From contig QCMR01000002.1 of NCBI GenBank assembly GCA_003213595.1, forward strand, positions 192,015 through 256,014: a stretch of 64,000 nt of DNA, given 5' to 3'. The translations under genes and the position numbers were made by a program. The notes beneath the pieces are model-generated. The model saw only the letters and a list, made by a program, of their open reading frames with translations. It searched no databases and was not told where the DNA came from. Source of the DNA: SAR86 cluster bacterium AG-422-E19 (GTDB lineage Bacteria; Pseudomonadota; Gammaproteobacteria; Magnimaribacterales; AG-339-G14). This document shows, in pieces, positions 26,572 through 38,386 of the stretch (positions are counted from its first letter, which is position 1; each line of letters begins with the position of its first letter).

Positions 26572-27876
26572 CTATTTGCGCCTGAGCTTCAAGGCATATG
26601 CATGCCCATGCAAACCTTCAAGTTCTGCTAAAAATATTGAATGATCAAGTAGTTCATTATATTTTGCCTTATTCTTAATGGATTTAATTTCTGTTACCGA
26701 GGTTCTCACTAAAAAGTCTTCAATACTAACAGGCGAACTAAATCTGGCAGCAGAATTTGTTGGAATTACGTGACTGGGTCCTGCAGCATAATCTCCTAGG
26801 ACAGCTGTATTGTTTTCTCCAACAAAAATGGCTCCAGCAATGAATCTTTTTAATAATGACTCTTTAAAATTTTTGTAAATAATTTGTAAATGTTCTGGAC
26901 CTACAAGATTATTGATTTCAATTGCTTCTTCTAAATTTTTAACCTCTATAAACATTGAATTTTTTTCTAAAGCGGTTTTTATTGTTTTTCCTCTTGGAGC
27001 CTCAGTAACTTGTCGTTCAAGTTCTTTAAACAAATCCCCTAATCCTCCTTTTCCAATTTGGATAAAAATACATTTGGAGTCTTCTCCATGCTCGGCTTGT
27101 GCAATTAGATCAGCAGCTAATTGTTTAAATCCTTTTTTCTTATCAGAAATAATTAATACCTCAGATGGGCCGGCAAATGAATCTATGCCTACATCTCCAA
27201 ATACCTGTCTTTTTGCTTCTGCAACATAGTTATTCCCAGGGCCAAAGATTTTATCTGACTTTGATATCGACTCTGTCCCATAGGCCATAGCGGCTATTGC
27301 ATGTGCTCCACCGAAATTATAAGCATTAGTTATTCCTGCTAGATGAGCAGTCCCTAACATTAATGTTTTTGCTTTCTCGGAAGAACTAGGAAAAAAAAGG
27401 TCAATCTCTTTTGAGCCTGCCACTCTTGCAACTAATGCAGTCATAAGAATAGAGGATGGATAAACAGCTTTGCCTCCAGGAGCATAAAGACCAATTTTAT
27501 CTATTGGTTTATGGATTTGACCTAATAAATTAAATATCCCATCCTTTGTTTTTAAATCACTTGTCTTTATTGCTTTATGAAAATTTATTATTCTTTTCTT
27601 AATGAAATTTAAGTTTTTCTTGATTGCATTGTCTAACTTTTCGTAATTTTTTTTTAAATCAGACTTATTGAAAGAGGCTTCTGTAACTGTTTTAAATTCT
27701 GTCTTATCAATTTTGTTAGAAATCTTTAATAATGCTTTATCACCATTTTTTTTTACATTAAGTATTATTTTTCGAACAGTTTCTTTGACATTAACAGCCT
27801 GATTTCTAAATTTACTCTGCAATAAGTATTTTTTGGCGACAGGAAAAGATACTTTCTTAATTTTTAAAGTTTTCAT
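26572..27876 (-). CDS. hisD: Histidinol dehydrogenase
   Basis: Zinc enzyme for the last two oxidations from L-histidinol to histidine. The 434-aa protein has YAPGGKAVYPSS, the GPGNNYVAEAKRQVFG segment, FAGPSEVLI and AQAEHGEDSKCI with likely Zn ligands Q/H. GPEHLQI and the C-terminal ELEGLHGHAYALKLR complete the family features. It overlaps the hisG end by 20 bp. hisC, next in related genomes, is absent. Confidence 0.98.
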   Translation of the reverse strand: MKTLKIKKVSFPVAKKYLLQSKFRNQAVNVKETVRKIILNVKKNGDKALLKISNKIDKTEFKTVTEASFNKSDLKKNYEKLDNAIKKNLNFIKKRIINFHKAIKTSDLKTKDGIFNLLGQIHKPIDKIGLYAPGGKAVYPSSILMTALVARVAGSKEIDLFFPSSSEKAKTLMLGTAHLAGITNAYNFGGAHAIAAMAYGTESISKSDKIFGPGNNYVAEAKRQVFGDVGIDSFAGPSEVLIISDKKKGFKQLAADLIAQAEHGEDSKCIFIQIGKGGLGDLFKELERQVTEAPRGKTIKTALEKNSMFIEVKNLEEAIEINNLVGPEHLQIIYKNFKESLLKRFIAGAIFVGENNTAVLGDYAAGPSHVIPTNSAARFSSPVSIEDFLVRTSVTEIKSIKNKAKYNELLDHSIFLAELEGLHGHAYALKLRRK

Positions 27877-28479
27877 TTAGAGCATTTTTCATGGAAATAA
27901 TTAATTTTTCTATCTTTTGATTATTTGTTTTGAAAGAGGATTTGTTAATGATTAATCTAGTTGAAATGTCTTGGATCACCTCCAATTCAGACAATCCATT
28001 ATCCTTCAGGGTGTTACCTGTTTGAACAAGATCAACAATATAATCTGAAAGCCCTAGAATTGGTGCTATTTCTATTGCGCCTTTTAATTTTATTATTTCT
28101 ACATTTTGCATTTTTGAAGCAAAAAAAGCTTTTGCAGATACTGGATATTTAGTAGCTACAATCGGTTTGTTTGAATTAGTTACTTGCTTATATGAGGCTA
28201 AAGAAAGACGACACTTGCCTAATCCTATATCTAAAGATTCATAAAAATTTTCTTCATCTTCAATCTCGTTTAGAACATCTTTCCCAACAAACCCCATGTC
28301 TGCAATGCCTTTATTGACAAACTTTGGAATGTCCCAAGACCTAAGGATTGCAACCTTGATATCTTTTACAGAAGTATCCATAACCAGTTTTCTTGATGAG
28401 TCTTCAAAAGATATGCCTATCAACTCCAATAGATTTCTAATTTCTTTAAGTAATCTTCCTTTTGGTAAAACAATTAACA

Positions 28480-28480
<1 letters not shown>
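27857..28480 (-). CDS. hisG: ATP phosphoribosyltransferase, short form
   Basis: First enzyme of histidine synthesis. The 207-aa length is that of short-form HisG, which lacks the regulatory domain and needs HisZ as partner. Motifs: LPKGRLLKEI (about 4-13), the ADMGFVGKDVL segment, and the PRPP-binding DLVQTGNTLKDNGL (about 150-163). It starts with ATG 1 base inside the murA end. hisZ is not in the window. Confidence 0.97.
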
Positions 28481-30368
<1,888 letters not shown>

Positions 30369-30380
30369 TTATAATCGGAT

Positions 30381-30409
30381 TTAAATAGCCTAGTCTACTA
30401 CAGGATAAT
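30381..30409 (+). promoter_or_regulatory. Candidate kdsD promoter
   Basis: TTAAAT (30381-30386), a 17-bp spacer, GATAAT (30404-30409); the -10 ends 9 nt before the ATG, so the leader would be 2-4 nt. The -35 match is weak. Confidence 0.35.
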
Positions 30410-30418
30410 TAATCACAG

Positions 30419-31396
30419 ATGAAAAAACCAAAAAAAATTAATTTTTTTGCAATTGGTAAAAAAGTAATTTCAAACGAAATTGATGCTCTTCAAGAGGTTT
30501 CTTCGGGTATTTCCAAAAATGAATTCAATAACGTTTGTAACTTTTTATTAGAAACAAAAGGAAATTTAATTTTTTTAGGCATAGGTAAGTCAGGAAAGGT
30601 ATCTGAAAAAATATCAGCTACTCTTTCTAGCCTTGGAAAACCGTCTTTTTATATAAATGCCGCCGAGGCTAGTCATGGAGATCTTGGTGCCATAACAAAA
30701 AAAGATTCATTAATTATTTTCTCTTACTCGGGTGAGACGGAAGAATTGGTAGATCTTCTGCCAAACCTTAAGCAAAAAAAAGTGAATATTTGCTCTGTTA
30801 CAGGAAACAAAAAGTCCTCAATTGCACTTTCATCTAAAGCGCACATATCTTTGAATTTAAAAAAAGAGGCGGATATGCTAAATCTTGCCCCAACATCCAG
30901 CACTACTGCCATGATGATGATTGGAGATGCTATTTCTGTAGCTATAACAAACTTCGAAGGTTTAAAAAGATCTGACTTTGGTGCAAATCATCCAGGAGGT
31001 AGTCTGGGTAAAAGCTTTATTAAGGTAAGAGAAATTATGATCAAAGAAAAAGACTTACCTTTTATAGATGGAAATATTTCTATAATTGATGCAATGGAAA
31101 AAATATCAAAAAAAGGGTTTGGATTAGGTTTAATAAAAATTCAAGGTATCGTGAAAGGTATTTTTACAGATGGAGATTTAAGAAGAATGATAAACAATCG
31201 TATAGATCTTACATCAACGCCTATAAAAGAAGTCATGACTAAAAATTTTAAATTTGTTAAAGATGTTGATCTTGTCCTTGATGTTTCAAGGATAATGGAA
31301 GATCAAAAAATCTATTCATTGATAGTAAAGAATTCAAATAAAAAAATAACAGGTTTAATCAGAATGCATGAAATTCTTTCAGCAAAAATAATTTGA
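30419..31396 (+). CDS. kdsD: D-arabinose 5-phosphate isomerase
   Basis: Converts ribulose 5-phosphate to arabinose 5-phosphate for Kdo synthesis. The 325-aa protein has an N-terminal SIS domain (GIGKSGKVSEKISATLSSLG, about 58-77; SYSGETEELVDLLP, about 103-116; PTSSTTAMMMIGDA) followed by a CBS pair (about 200-325; IFTDGDLRRMI visible). kdsC, which normally follows, is absent; lptC follows directly. Confidence 0.96.
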   Translation: MKKPKKINFFAIGKKVISNEIDALQEVSSGISKNEFNNVCNFLLETKGNLIFLGIGKSGKVSEKISATLSSLGKPSFYINAAEASHGDLGAITKKDSLIIFSYSGETEELVDLLPNLKQKKVNICSVTGNKKSSIALSSKAHISLNLKKEADMLNLAPTSSTTAMMMIGDAISVAITNFEGLKRSDFGANHPGGSLGKSFIKVREIMIKEKDLPFIDGNISIIDAMEKISKKGFGLGLIKIQGIVKGIFTDGDLRRMINNRIDLTSTPIKEVMTKNFKFVKDVDLVLDVSRIMEDQKIYSLIVKNSNKKITGLIRMHEILSAKII

Positions 31397-32025
31397 TGCC
31401 AAAAAGCATTTTTGTATATTTAGTTGCTTTATTTTTTCTTATTGGTTCTGTCTTGTTCTTGTCTTCATTTTTTTTAAACTCATCATCTTCTGAGTTAATA
31501 AAACAAAATAATGAAATTATTTTTGAAGCAAAAAATATTTCTATTAATTTAGGCTTTAAAGAAAGTGATTTTATTTTAGAAGTAAATTCTTCAATGGTAA
31601 ATTCTTTGAAAGATGAAAAAAATCTTTATGTTTACCAGCCAAAAATAGATATTTCCGGAAAAAATATTTTTTTAAATATAATTTCAAATAAGGGAACAAT
31701 TGCTTACGACAAAAACATAGTGCAACTTGATAATAAGACTGAAATTTCTGGAAAGGTAAATGAAAAAGATATATTAGGAAAAGCTAGTAAAGTAGATATT
31801 AATCTTAACAAAAGAAACTTATCATCTGATGAATTAATCATTTTTATCGATGAATATGAAATTTCTGTGAAAGAAATTATTCTGAATGAAGATGAGATAG
31901 TTTTTAAAGGTAGCCCTGTATACCTCAAAGATAACAAAGGTTTAGAGACAGAAACGTCTATGGTGAAGTTAAAATCAAATGGAGAATTAATTTTTCCATC
32001 AAAACTTAATATTAAAAATTATTAA
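31396..32025 (+). CDS. lptC: LptC-like LPS export protein
   Basis: The 209-aa protein has one N-terminal transmembrane helix (about 5-25) and a periplasmic beta-rich part, as in LptC. Phrases such as IDISGKNIFLNIISNKGTI and IVQLDNKTEISGKV fit the repeating strands of the OstA/LptC fold. Sequence conservation is low, and the call depends on topology and on its position between kdsD and lptB. The ATG overlaps the kdsD stop (TGATG). It is a little longer than E. coli LptC (191 aa). lptA, which normally lies between lptC and lptB, is missing. Confidence 0.68.
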   Translation: MPKSIFVYLVALFFLIGSVLFLSSFFLNSSSSELIKQNNEIIFEAKNISINLGFKESDFILEVNSSMVNSLKDEKNLYVYQPKIDISGKNIFLNIISNKGTIAYDKNIVQLDNKTEISGKVNEKDILGKASKVDINLNKRNLSSDELIIFIDEYEISVKEIILNEDEIVFKGSPVYLKDNKGLETETSMVKLKSNGELIFPSKLNIKNY

Positions 32026-32030
32026 TTAAA

Positions 32031-32744
32031 ATGCGTATTGAGGGGAAAAAACTTAAAAAAGTTTCGAACAAAATAAATATTCTCGAGAGCATAGATATCT
32101 CTATTACCTCAGAAAATATTTATGGCTTACTAGGTCCAAATGGAGCAGGTAAGACATCTTTGTTCTCTATTCTGGCTGGTTTAAGCAAACCTTCTGAAGG
32201 CGAAGTGCTCTATGATTCAAAAATAGTTGACAACCTAAGTTTTGAAAAAAGATCTGAATTAGGCGTTATTTACCTGCCTCAAGAGCCTTCAGTATTCAGA
32301 GAACTCACCGTTGAAGAAAATATAAAGGCTGCGCTTGAAGCAAAAAAAATTGAGATGAAAGAAATTGACAACAAATTTACTAGAATCTCTGAAGAATTTG
32401 ATCTCATGAGCATCAAAACTCAAAAATGTAATTCTTTATCTGGAGGTCAAAGAAGAAGAGTTGAAATTGCTAGAGCAATTGCGTTGAACCCCAAACTTAT
32501 ATTGCTTGATGAGCCTTTTGCAGGAATTGATCCTTTGATAATAAATGAGATTAAGACTTTGATTAAAAATCTAAAAGAAAAAGGTATAGGTGTTCTAATA
32601 AGTGATCACAATGTAAATGCTACTTTGGATATTTGTGATTACATTTATGTCTTAAACGCAGGAAAAGTTATCGCTCAAGGGATTCCAAGTGAAATTGTGC
32701 AAAATGAAATCGTCAGAAAGGTTTATCTTGGGGAAGTGACTTAA
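32031..32744 (+). CDS. lptB: LPS export ABC transporter ATPase LptB
   Basis: The 237-aa ATPase powers LPS extraction with LptFG. Walker A GPNGAGKTS (about 38-46), signature LSGGQRRRVEIARA (about 137-150), Walker B LILLDEPFAGIDP, and the switch His in SDHNV are present. Context after lptC identifies it over generic ABC ATPases. It ends 9 bp from the convergent mreD stop. rpoN, common downstream, is absent. Confidence 0.95.
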   Translation: MRIEGKKLKKVSNKINILESIDISITSENIYGLLGPNGAGKTSLFSILAGLSKPSEGEVLYDSKIVDNLSFEKRSELGVIYLPQEPSVFRELTVEENIKAALEAKKIEMKEIDNKFTRISEEFDLMSIKTQKCNSLSGGQRRRVEIARAIALNPKLILLDEPFAGIDPLIINEIKTLIKNLKEKGIGVLISDHNVNATLDICDYIYVLNAGKVIAQGIPSEIVQNEIVRKVYLGEVT

Positions 32745-32753
32745 GCAAAATTT

Positions 32754-33260
32754 TTATTGTCCGTAAGTAAGTTTTATCCTCAAATATCTCAAAACTCCGT
32801 AAATGATTGGCCAAAATAAGCTAGAGATGATTGTTAAGATTAATAATTCAAAAATAATTGATAAGGCGAAATTATTGGAAATCAAAATAAAATAAATTTG
32901 ATATATAAAAACAATAATTGCCACAATCAAAGATTGTTGCAACCTAAATAAAGCTCTAAACCTATGGAAGTATCTTTGCGAAAAGTAAGATGTCAAAAGA
33001 AAGATAACAACATGAATTCCTAAAAGGTATCCCAAAAAAACATCTAAAATGAAACCTGAAAGCATAGTCCAAAAAAAACCTATATTTCTTGGCGTTGCTA
33101 CATTCCAATAAATTAATGTCATCAAGGTTAGAGGCAAAGTTAGCCTAGATAGCAGGAAGTCATTTAATAAGACTTCAACCATTGAAGCGACAATTAAAGT
33201 AAGTCCTACAAAAAAATAAAAATTAAAAATTGAAGGTTTTTTATCATCAAGACTATTCAT
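32754..33260 (-). CDS. mreD: Rod shape-determining protein MreD
   Basis: A 168-aa membrane protein with five or so hydrophobic helices. It belongs to the elongasome with MreB, MreC and RodA. RNIGFFWTMLSGFILDVFLGYLLG (about 55-78) contains the conserved G-(F/L)-D-(V/L)-L segment. The call rests on topology and the mreBCD order; it overlaps the mreC end by 4 bp (ATGA). Confidence 0.93.
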   Translation of the reverse strand: MNSLDDKKPSIFNFYFFVGLTLIVASMVEVLLNDFLLSRLTLPLTLMTLIYWNVATPRNIGFFWTMLSGFILDVFLGYLLGIHVVIFLLTSYFSQRYFHRFRALFRLQQSLIVAIIVFIYQIYFILISNNFALSIIFELLILTIISSLFWPIIYGVLRYLRIKLTYGQ

Positions 33261-34105
33261 GGCTTAGTAAATAAAATCGTAGAGCCGAAACTAAAGTCAA
33301 AAGTATTTTCAACTGTAATTTGCAAAAAGTTTGATTGATCATTTTCTTTTATTTCAGTTACCCTTCCAAGCAAAAAACCTTCAGGGAACCTACCTCCCAA
33401 TCCAGACGAAATGATTTCATCCCCCTTTTTAATATCTCCATTTTTTTTGAATTCTTCAATTTGAAACGTTTTAGGCTTACCTGATCCAATTATAATTATA
33501 TTTTCTAAGGTTCTAGTGTTCTTTGCGGGAATTTTTATTGACGCATTATGAAGAGGTATTATTTTTATTGAGTTATTAAGTAGTTCATCTATCACTCCGA
33601 TTAAACCAAAAGCATTAAAGGCAATCATATCTTTTGTAATATTATTTGATCTGATTTCAACTGAAACAATTTCTTTAGGAAATTTCTTAAAATCTGTAAT
33701 CTTGCCTAAGAATATTTTTCTTTCCTGAAAACTCTTACTTAGATCAAAAAGCTCTTCAAGCTCATTTAGAGAAGTTTTTGTATTTTGAAGAGCAAGATTT
33801 TGATTTTCTAAATCTCTTATCTGGTTTCTTAATAAATCTATTTCTTCAGAAAGTTTTTTTTGAGAAGAAAAATAAGAATCAAAGGAATTAAAGCTATCTT
33901 TGGCTAGGTATTCAATTTGTGTGAAAGGAGAAAAAATATATGACGAAATGAATCTAATTTTACTGCTTAAATCAAACGAATAATCTCCATACATAATAAG
34001 AAAACTAAAGAGTATTGCGGGATAGAATCGGCTTGCGCGCATTGACCCCGTAGTGAATATTGCTGATTGCGCTATATCGGTTTGTTTGTGTTCACCGCCG
34101 AACAT
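33257..34105 (-). CDS. mreC: Rod shape-determining protein MreC
   Basis: The 282-aa protein has a short cytoplasmic tail, a transmembrane helix (about 28-47), a coiled coil (about 75-120) and a beta-barrel periplasmic domain. Family features include GLIGVIDELLNNSIKIIPLHN and the SGLGGRFPEGFLLGRV motif. It lies 4 bp after mreB. Confidence 0.96.
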   Translation of the reverse strand: MFGGEHKQTDIAQSAIFTTGSMRASRFYPAILFSFLIMYGDYSFDLSSKIRFISSYIFSPFTQIEYLAKDSFNSFDSYFSSQKKLSEEIDLLRNQIRDLENQNLALQNTKTSLNELEELFDLSKSFQERKIFLGKITDFKKFPKEIVSVEIRSNNITKDMIAFNAFGLIGVIDELLNNSIKIIPLHNASIKIPAKNTRTLENIIIIGSGKPKTFQIEEFKKNGDIKKGDEIISSGLGGRFPEGFLLGRVTEIKENDQSNFLQITVENTFDFSFGSTILFTKP

Positions 34106-34109
34106 AAAA

Positions 34110-35150
34110 TTACTCTGTAGATAAAAGATCTACATCAAATTTATCAATAATATCAAGGGCAATTCCTCCGCCTTTTACTACACAGGTTAAAGGATCATCA
34201 GCGACAATTACCGGAATTCCGGTCTGCTCAGATATCATTATGTCTAAGTCTGTCAGCAAGGCGCCTCCCCCTGTTAAAACTATTCCTCTTTCAGAAATGT
34301 CTGCACTAAGTTCCGGAGGAGATTGTTCTAAGGCATTTCTTATAGATTGAAGAATTGAAGATAGAGGTCCCGATATGGCTTCATAGGCTTCTAAACTTGA
34401 AAAATTGATTGTGTTTGGAACACCTTCAGCTAAATTTCTTCCTCTGATTTCCATTGATTTATCTTCACTTTCAGGAGTTGCGCAACCCACAGTTTCTTTT
34501 ATTCTTTCGGCAGTTGATTCACCAACCAAAACTCCATATTTTCTTCTAATATAAGAAACAATAGCTTCATTGAATCTATCACCTCCCGTTTTCAAAGAAC
34601 TGGAAAAAACGACACCGTTAAGAGCAAGAATTGCTATTTCAGTTGTACCTCCGCCAATATCCACCACCATTGAACCTGATGCCTCTTCAACCGGCAATCC
34701 AGCACCGATAGCTGCTGCCATAGGCTCTTCTATAAGCCTTACTTCTCTAGCGCCTGCTTGAAGGGCTGATTCTCTTATTGCTCTTCTTTCTACTTGTGTT
34801 GATTGACAAGGGACACAAATCAATATTCTTGGACTTGGTTTAAAGAAATTTTCTCCATGAACAACTTGGATAAAATGTTGAAGCATTTTTTCTGTTACTT
34901 GAAAATCTGCAATGACTCCATCTTTAAGTGGTCGAATTGCTTCAATGTTTCCAGGAACTCTTCCAAGCATTCTTTTTGCTTCAGAGCCTACTGCAACCAC
35001 TGATCTATGACCCTCAGATTTTTTTATAGCTACAACGGATGGTTCATTTAGAACAATTCCCTTTCCTTTGGCAAAAATGAGTGTATTAGCAGTGCCAAGG
35101 TCAATTGATAAATCTGTTGAGTAGATGCCTTTTAGAGCTTTTAGAACCAT
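34110..35150 (-). CDS. mreB: Rod shape-determining protein MreB
   Basis: Bacterial actin that guides side-wall synthesis. The 346-aa length is typical. Motifs are [14 protein letters not shown] (about 14-27), the phosphate-2 loop [28 protein letters not shown], and the adenosine motif [15 protein letters not shown]. Its 80-bp upstream gap is shared with divergent gatC. Confidence 0.99.
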   Translation of the reverse strand: MVLKALKGIYSTDLSIDLGTANTLIFAKGKGIVLNEPSVVAIKKSEGHRSVVAVGSEAKRMLGRVPGNIEAIRPLKDGVIADFQVTEKMLQHFIQVVHGENFFKPSPRILICVPCQSTQVERRAIRESALQAGAREVRLIEEPMAAAIGAGLPVEEASGSMVVDIGGGTTEIAILALNGVVFSSSLKTGGDRFNEAIVSYIRRKYGVLVGESTAERIKETVGCATPESEDKSMEIRGRNLAEGVPNTINFSSLEAYEAISGPLSSILQSIRNALEQSPPELSADISERGIVLTGGGALLTDLDIMISEQTGIPVIVADDPLTCVVKGGGIALDIIDKFDVDLLSTE

Positions 35151-35230
35151 AATTTTGTAACTTTTTAAATAATTCGAATAGTAGTTGATTTTAAGTTGAT
35201 ATAAAATCTTCCTCTCTTTGAAACATTATA

Positions 35231-35518
35231 ATGAAAATTACTGAACAAGACCTTAAAAACATCTCTTTATTAAGTAAAATCAAGATTGATGAAGAGACAT
35301 CTGACTCTTTGGTAAAAGACCTAGAATCAATTTTGACAATGGTTAATAAAATGGATGAGTTAGATACTTCAAAAATAAATCCATTAACTCATCCCATAGA
35401 CAATACTCAGAATTTGAGAGAAGACATCGAAAAAAAAGACATTGAAAGAGAAAAACTTCAAGAACTTTCTAAAGAAAAAGACTCTGGTTTTTATCTTACT
35501 CCTAAAGTAATTGAATAA
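35231..35518 (+). CDS. gatC: Glu-tRNA(Gln)/Asp-tRNA(Asn) amidotransferase subunit C
   Basis: The 95-aa small subunit that stabilises GatA-GatB. The N-terminal helix (DLKNISLLSKIKIDEE) and the belt segment with DELDTSKINPLTHP (about 48-61) followed by NLREDI are typical. First gene of gatCAB; 2 bp separate it from gatA. Confidence 0.95.
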   Translation: MKITEQDLKNISLLSKIKIDEETSDSLVKDLESILTMVNKMDELDTSKINPLTHPIDNTQNLREDIEKKDIEREKLQELSKEKDSGFYLTPKVIE

Positions 35519-35520
35519 TT

Positions 35521-36960
35521 ATGAGTGAATTAATAAATCTTTCTTTGACAGATCAAATACTTGGGCTTGGTGATAAAGCTTTCTCCTCTAAAGAAATTAC
35601 AGGAGCATATTTAAATGAAATTAAGAAAAAAGAATCTCTAAATTGTTTCATTTCAGTCTTTGAAGAAGAATCGGAAGAAAAAGCCCTAATAGCAGATGAA
35701 AATATTGCAAAAAACAAAGCTAGGCCTCTAGAAGGGATTCCAATTGCCCACAAAGATATTTTTTGTATTAAAGATAAAAAAACAACTTGTGGTTCTAAAA
35801 TGTTATCCAACTTTATTTCTCCTTATTCTTCCGAGGTTTTCTCTAAATTAGATACTGCCGGAGCAATTACCTTAGGAAAAACAAATATGGATGAATTTGC
35901 TATGGGATCTTCTAACGAAACAAGTTTTTATGGAAATGTGTTAAACCCTATTAATGAAAAACTTTCTCCAGGAGGTTCTTCTGGAGGATCAGCAGCAGCT
36001 GTTAGAGCCAATCTTTGCTCATTTGCAACTGCAACTGATACAGGAGGCTCTATAAGACAGCCAGCTTCTTTTTGTGGAGTTACTGGTATAAAACCTACTT
36101 ATGGAAGAGTTTCCAGATGGGGAATGATTGCTTTTGCATCCAGCCTTGATCAGGCAGGAATAATCGCAAAAAATGCTAAGGATGCCGCTATCGCTCTCAA
36201 ATATATGTCTGGATTTGATCAAAAAGACTCGACATCTTTGAATGAAGAAGTTAAAGATTTACAAAAGGAAGTCGATGCAGATCAAGAGCATGTAATTGGA
36301 ATTCCTAAAGGACTAATTGAAAATATTAAAAATGATCAGGTGCGGGATTCTTTCAAGAATGCCATTTCCATTCTTGAAAAAGATGGAGCAAAAATTGAAG
36401 AAATTAATCTGCCTCATATTGAATACTCCTTACCTGCTTACTATGTAATAGCCCCTGCAGAGTGTTCAGCAAATTTGGCGAGATATGATGGAATTAGATT
36501 TGGCCATAGAAGCGAGAGCGTATCTTCTTTAGAGGATCTTTATGTGAATTCAAGAACAGAAGGATTTGGCAAAGAAGTAAAAAATAGAATTTTTATTGGA
36601 ACGTTTTGTCTTTCTGCAGGTTACTACGACGCCTTTTACAATAAGGCTTTGAAAATTAGAAATTTAATAAAGAGTGATTTTGATGAAGCTTTTAAAAAAG
36701 TTTCATCGATAGCAATGCCTACTTGCTCTAACTCTTCTTTTGAGCTGGGCTCAATAAGCGATCCTGTGGAAATGTATGAACAAGACATTTATACAATTCC
36801 TGCAAACTTGGCAGGTTTACCAGCATTATCAATTCCATCAGGCACGGCTGACGAAATGCCAATTGGTCTTCAACTCATTGGAAACTATCTTGAAGAAGGA
36901 AGAATTCTAAACCTTGCAAATAAATTTCAAAAATTAACGGATTTCCATGAGTTTAAATAA
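35521..36960 (+). CDS. gatA: Glu-tRNA(Gln)/Asp-tRNA(Asn) amidotransferase subunit A
   Basis: Amidase-signature subunit that releases ammonia from glutamine. The 479-aa protein shows the Ser-cisSer-Lys core: Lys in PIAHKDIFC (about 80), SPGGSSGGSAAAV (about 148-160) and DTGGSIRQPASFCG (about 173-186). The presence of gatCAB implies that Gln-tRNA or Asn-tRNA (or both) is formed by the indirect route. Confidence 0.98.
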   Translation: MSELINLSLTDQILGLGDKAFSSKEITGAYLNEIKKKESLNCFISVFEEESEEKALIADENIAKNKARPLEGIPIAHKDIFCIKDKKTTCGSKMLSNFISPYSSEVFSKLDTAGAITLGKTNMDEFAMGSSNETSFYGNVLNPINEKLSPGGSSGGSAAAVRANLCSFATATDTGGSIRQPASFCGVTGIKPTYGRVSRWGMIAFASSLDQAGIIAKNAKDAAIALKYMSGFDQKDSTSLNEEVKDLQKEVDADQEHVIGIPKGLIENIKNDQVRDSFKNAISILEKDGAKIEEINLPHIEYSLPAYYVIAPAECSANLARYDGIRFGHRSESVSSLEDLYVNSRTEGFGKEVKNRIFIGTFCLSAGYYDAFYNKALKIRNLIKSDFDEAFKKVSSIAMPTCSNSSFELGSISDPVEMYEQDIYTIPANLAGLPALSIPSGTADEMPIGLQLIGNYLEEGRILNLANKFQKLTDFHEFK

Positions 36961-38386
36961 TTGGCAGCCTGTCATTGGATTGGAAGTTCATGTGCAACTT
37001 GCAACCAAAACTAAACTTTTTTCCTCTTCACCAATAGCTTTTGGTGCTGAACCAAATACTCAAGCTAGTGAAATTGACTTAGGGCTTCCTGGTGTATTGC
37101 CGGTATTGAACAAGGAAGCAATTTCTCATGCTTTAAAGTTTGGTTGTGCAATAAACGCAGAAATATCTGAAAAAGTAATTTTTGCAAGAAAGAATTACTT
37201 TTATCCTGACCTGCCTAAGGGTTACCAAATAAGTCAACTAGATGATCCTATTGTCGGCAAAGGAAGTGTTGAAATAAAACTTGGTGAAAAATCAAAAATT
37301 ATTGGTGTTACTAGGGCTCATCTTGAAGAAGATGCGGGGAAATCGATCCATGACTTGTACAGTAATAACTCTGCAATAGATTTAAATAGAGCTGGAACTT
37401 GCTTATTAGAAATTGTCTCTGAGCCTGATCTTAGCTCTGCTGAGGAAGCAGTTGAGTATTTAAAAAAAATACACAGTATTGTTACCTTTTTGGGAATCTC
37501 AGATGGCGATATGTCACAAGGATCTATGAGGTGTGACGCCAACGTATCTCTTAAAAGGCCCAATGATCAAGAACTAGGCACAAGAACTGAATTAAAAAAT
37601 ATCAATTCTTTCAAATTTGTTGAAAAAGCAATTATTTTTGAAATAGATAGACAAATAAAAGAGCTTGAAAATGGAGAAAAAATTATTCAAGAAACAAGAT
37701 TGTATGATTCTAAAAAAAATCTTACGCGATCCATGCGTTCAAAAGAGGAAGCTAATGACTACCGCTACTTTCCAGAACCAGATTTGATTCCTATAAAAAT
37801 TTCAAAGGATCAAATTAATGATGTGAGAAGAAATCTTCCTGAATTGCCAGAAATTATGAAAGAAAGGTTCATGAACTCTTACGAACTATCAGATGACAAT
37901 GCTGAACTTGTGACAATAAATAAAGAAACTGCATCCTTTTTTGAAGAAGTATTGTCTTATAAAGTTTCTCCTAAAAATGCCGTAAATTGGATTACTGGAG
38001 ACTTATTTGCCCTGCTTAATAAAAATGATACAAACATTTCTGAATCTAAAGTAAATCCAAAGCATATTGCAGAGATAATTCAAAATATTGAAGACCAAAA
38101 AATTTCTGGCCCTTCTGCAAAAAAACTTCTTGAGATTGTATGGAGTGAAGGAGGAAAAATACAAGAGCTCATTCAGAAAGAAGGCTTAGAACAAATTTCT
38201 AATGATGATGAAATAGAAAAAATCCTTGATGAGGTGATTTCTGAAAATCAAAAACAATTTGAACAGCTAAAATCAGGCAAAGATAGGTTGCAAGGCTTTT
38301 TCGTTGGTCAAGTTATGAAAAAAACTTCGGGAAGTGCAAGCCCACAAGTTGTAAATAAACTTTTAAAGGATAAATTATCTAAGTAA
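36947..38386 (+). CDS. gatB: Glu-tRNA(Gln)/Asp-tRNA(Asn) amidotransferase subunit B
   Basis: Kinase and tRNA-binding subunit of GatCAB. The 479-aa protein has PVIGLEVHVQLAT (about 8-20), FYPDLPKGYQISQ (about 85-97), the DLNRAGTCLLEIVSEPD core, and the C-terminal YqeY-like helical domain. It starts 14 bp inside gatA and its end overlaps the convergent MaoC-like gene by 8 bp. Confidence 0.98.
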   Translation: MSLNNWQPVIGLEVHVQLATKTKLFSSSPIAFGAEPNTQASEIDLGLPGVLPVLNKEAISHALKFGCAINAEISEKVIFARKNYFYPDLPKGYQISQLDDPIVGKGSVEIKLGEKSKIIGVTRAHLEEDAGKSIHDLYSNNSAIDLNRAGTCLLEIVSEPDLSSAEEAVEYLKKIHSIVTFLGISDGDMSQGSMRCDANVSLKRPNDQELGTRTELKNINSFKFVEKAIIFEIDRQIKELENGEKIIQETRLYDSKKNLTRSMRSKEEANDYRYFPEPDLIPIKISKDQINDVRRNLPELPEIMKERFMNSYELSDDNAELVTINKETASFFEEVLSYKVSPKNAVNWITGDLFALLNKNDTNISESKVNPKHIAEIIQNIEDQKISGPSAKKLLEIVWSEGGKIQELIQKEGLEQISNDDEIEKILDEVISENQKQFEQLKSGKDRLQGFFVGQVMKKTSGSASPQVVNKLLKDKLSK

